Assembly (NCBI GenBank): GCA_013298815.1
Contig: JAAFJF010000033.1
Location: 1-35,395 of the forward strand
Source: Polaromonas sp.
Lineage (GTDB): Bacteria; Pseudomonadota; Gammaproteobacteria; Burkholderiales; Burkholderiaceae_C
Length of the DNA stretch: 35,395 nucleotides
Direction: 5' to 3'
The notes beneath the pieces are model-generated. The model was not told the DNA's origin, did no database searches, and saw nothing but the letters and a program-made list of their open reading frames with translations. The translations under genes and the position numbers were made by a program. Shown one piece after another: positions 34,516 through 35,395 of the stretch. Each line of letters starts with the position of its first letter. Positions within the stretch are counted from its first letter, which is position 1.

Positions 34516-35395
34516 ATGGCTAAAAATAGGGAAGTGAGTCAACTGCAAGACAGCTTTAATGACAATTACGCGCAATTACACAGCCAATTTGGCTGGCAGG
34601 TACCCGAAGATTTCAACATCGCGCAGGTTTGCTGCACCCGTTGGGCGAAGAAAACGCCAAATGCAGTGGCGATTCGCGAGCATGCTTCTGGCCAATCTCT
34701 AGCAAAATCAAAGCTTTACGAGAAGGTATACACGTATCTTCAGCTACAACAGGCTGCCAACTTCTTATCTGCAAAACTTGCGGATTTAGGCGTCAAACGT
34801 GGCGACCGTGTTGCCATCGTGCTGCCGCAGCGCTTTGAAACGGCCGTTGCCTACATCGCGGTGTTGCAAATGGGCGCGATAGCCGTGCCGCTGTCCATGC
34901 TGTTCGGTCCCGACGCGCTGGAATACCGCATCAATGATTCTGACGCCGTTGTCGCCTTGGTGGACGAGATTTCAGAGCCCAATTTGCGTCAAATTCAGTC
35001 AAATTGCCCTAAATTAGCCTCAATTATGCCTTTATCCGGCGTATTTACTGCCTCAGCAGCTATTAAAAGTATAGCAAAAAACAAGTTTCATGTGGTCACT
35101 AAGGCAAATGAAGGCGCGATATTGATTTACACCAGCGGCACCACGGGGCCGCCAAAGGGCGCTTTGATTCCGCATCGGGCGCTGATTGGTAACTTGACGG
35201 GCTTCGTTTGCAGCCAAAATTGGTTTGGCTTCGATGGCGTCACCAACAAATCCTCCAATGCCATCTTCTGGAGCCCCGCCGACTGGGCGTGGACGGGCGG
35301 CTTGATGGACGCGCTGTTACCCACGCTGTACTTCGGCCGCGAAATCGTCGCCTTCAACGGCCGTTTCAGCCCTGAGGCCACCTTTGAGCTGCTGC
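34516..35395 (+). CDS. AMP-dependent acyl-CoA synthetase, 5' part (runs off the window)
   Basis: An open frame begins at ATG 34516 with GAGG seven bases upstream and reaches the right edge without a stop (293 codons). It shows the adenylate-forming P-loop TSGTTGPPKG (206-215), then NLTGF and FWSPADWAWTGGLMDALLPTLYFG. The last segment is typical of short- or medium-chain acyl-CoA ligases related to acetyl-CoA synthetase. It would activate a fatty or organic acid via an acyl-AMP. Residues 173-188, before the P-loop, are encoded by repeat copy H. The substrate cannot be told without the C-terminal half. Confidence 0.92.
   Translation, partial: MAKNREVSQLQDSFNDNYAQLHSQFGWQVPEDFNIAQVCCTRWAKKTPNAVAIREHASGQSLAKSKLYEKVYTYLQLQQAANFLSAKLADLGVKRGDRVAIVLPQRFETAVAYIAVLQMGAIAVPLSMLFGPDALEYRINDSDAVVALVDEISEPNLRQIQSNCPKLASIMPLSGVFTASAAIKSIAKNKFHVVTKANEGAILIYTSGTTGPPKGALIPHRALIGNLTGFVCSQNWFGFDGVTNKSSNAIFWSPADWAWTGGLMDALLPTLYFGREIVAFNGRFSPEATFELL
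35034..35080 (+). repeat. Dispersed repeat copy H, within the acyl-CoA synthetase gene
   Basis: It shares CCGGCGTATTTA with copies F and G, then TGCCTCAGCAGCTAT-N7-ATAGCAAA with a perfect 5-bp hairpin. It encodes S-G-V-F-T-A-S-A-A-I-K-S-I-A-K, in a linker of low conservation just before the P-loop region. Confidence 0.87.

Noticed and set aside
19801-35080. The repeats as a CRISPR array or DNA uptake sequences
   Set aside because: Copies are kilobases apart without regular spacers, and they are too long and degenerate for uptake signals, which are short and nearly invariant.

Overview
The window looks like a chromosomal segment of a betaproteobacterium of the order Burkholderiales, most likely Comamonadaceae or a near relative. 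Three things point there: the gene neighbourhoods (DUF971-ubiE-Tim44-like-ubiJ-ubiB, FmdB-DUF502-aspS, dusB-fis-purH), the product sequences, and a dispersed short repeat that resembles the Comamonadaceae intergenic repeat I remember. Base composition is near half GC by eye, low for that family. No rRNA, tRNA, CRISPR array, IS element or prophage gene was seen. Coding density is high: no gene-free stretch exceeds about 200 nt (the longest is 19761-19958).

Layout. 1-4373: end of a DUF971 gene, then the ubiquinone genes ubiE, ubiJ and ubiB with a Tim44-like membrane protein between. 4476-7375: FmdB-type zinc ribbon, DUF502 membrane protein, aspS, with a convergent YqaA-type membrane protein. 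8008-11002: dusB-fis-purH. 11052-12410: glycerate 2-kinase. 12442-19760: a purine uptake and salvage block with a BMP-family ABC transporter (ATPase, two permeases, lipoprotein), adenine deaminase and guanine deaminase. 19959-20668: Phd/YefM-PIN toxin-antitoxin pair. 20828-24047: dcd (TTG start), YpfJ-type metallopeptidase, RhlE helicase. 24064-26357: apaH, divergent from a CorC/TlyC-type CBS membrane protein. 26361-31933 (minus): prfB with an intact +1 frameshift site, HAD phosphatase, pepN and a luciferase-like oxidoreductase, closely packed. 32039-34483 (minus): an uncharacterised exported protein and an alpha/beta hydrolase. 34516 to the edge: an acyl-CoA synthetase.

The most unusual signal is a roughly 45-nt degenerate repeat with at least six good and up to nine copies, all between 17.6 and 35.1 kb and all in the same chromosomal orientation. 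Its 3' half carries a conserved hairpin, GCTAT-N7-ATAGC. Two copies are intergenic and flank the toxin-antitoxin pair as direct repeats. The others lie inside conserved genes (adenine deaminase, guanine deaminase, apaH, corC-like, pepN, HAD, acyl-CoA synthetase), always in the frame that reads Ala-Ile-x-x-Ile-Ala or a variant, and apparently mostly without lengthening the protein. It looks as if the repeat overwrites coding sequence instead of interrupting it, which recalls coding palindromic elements such as those of Rickettsia. A second, REP-like palindrome supplies the last 21 codons of apaH.
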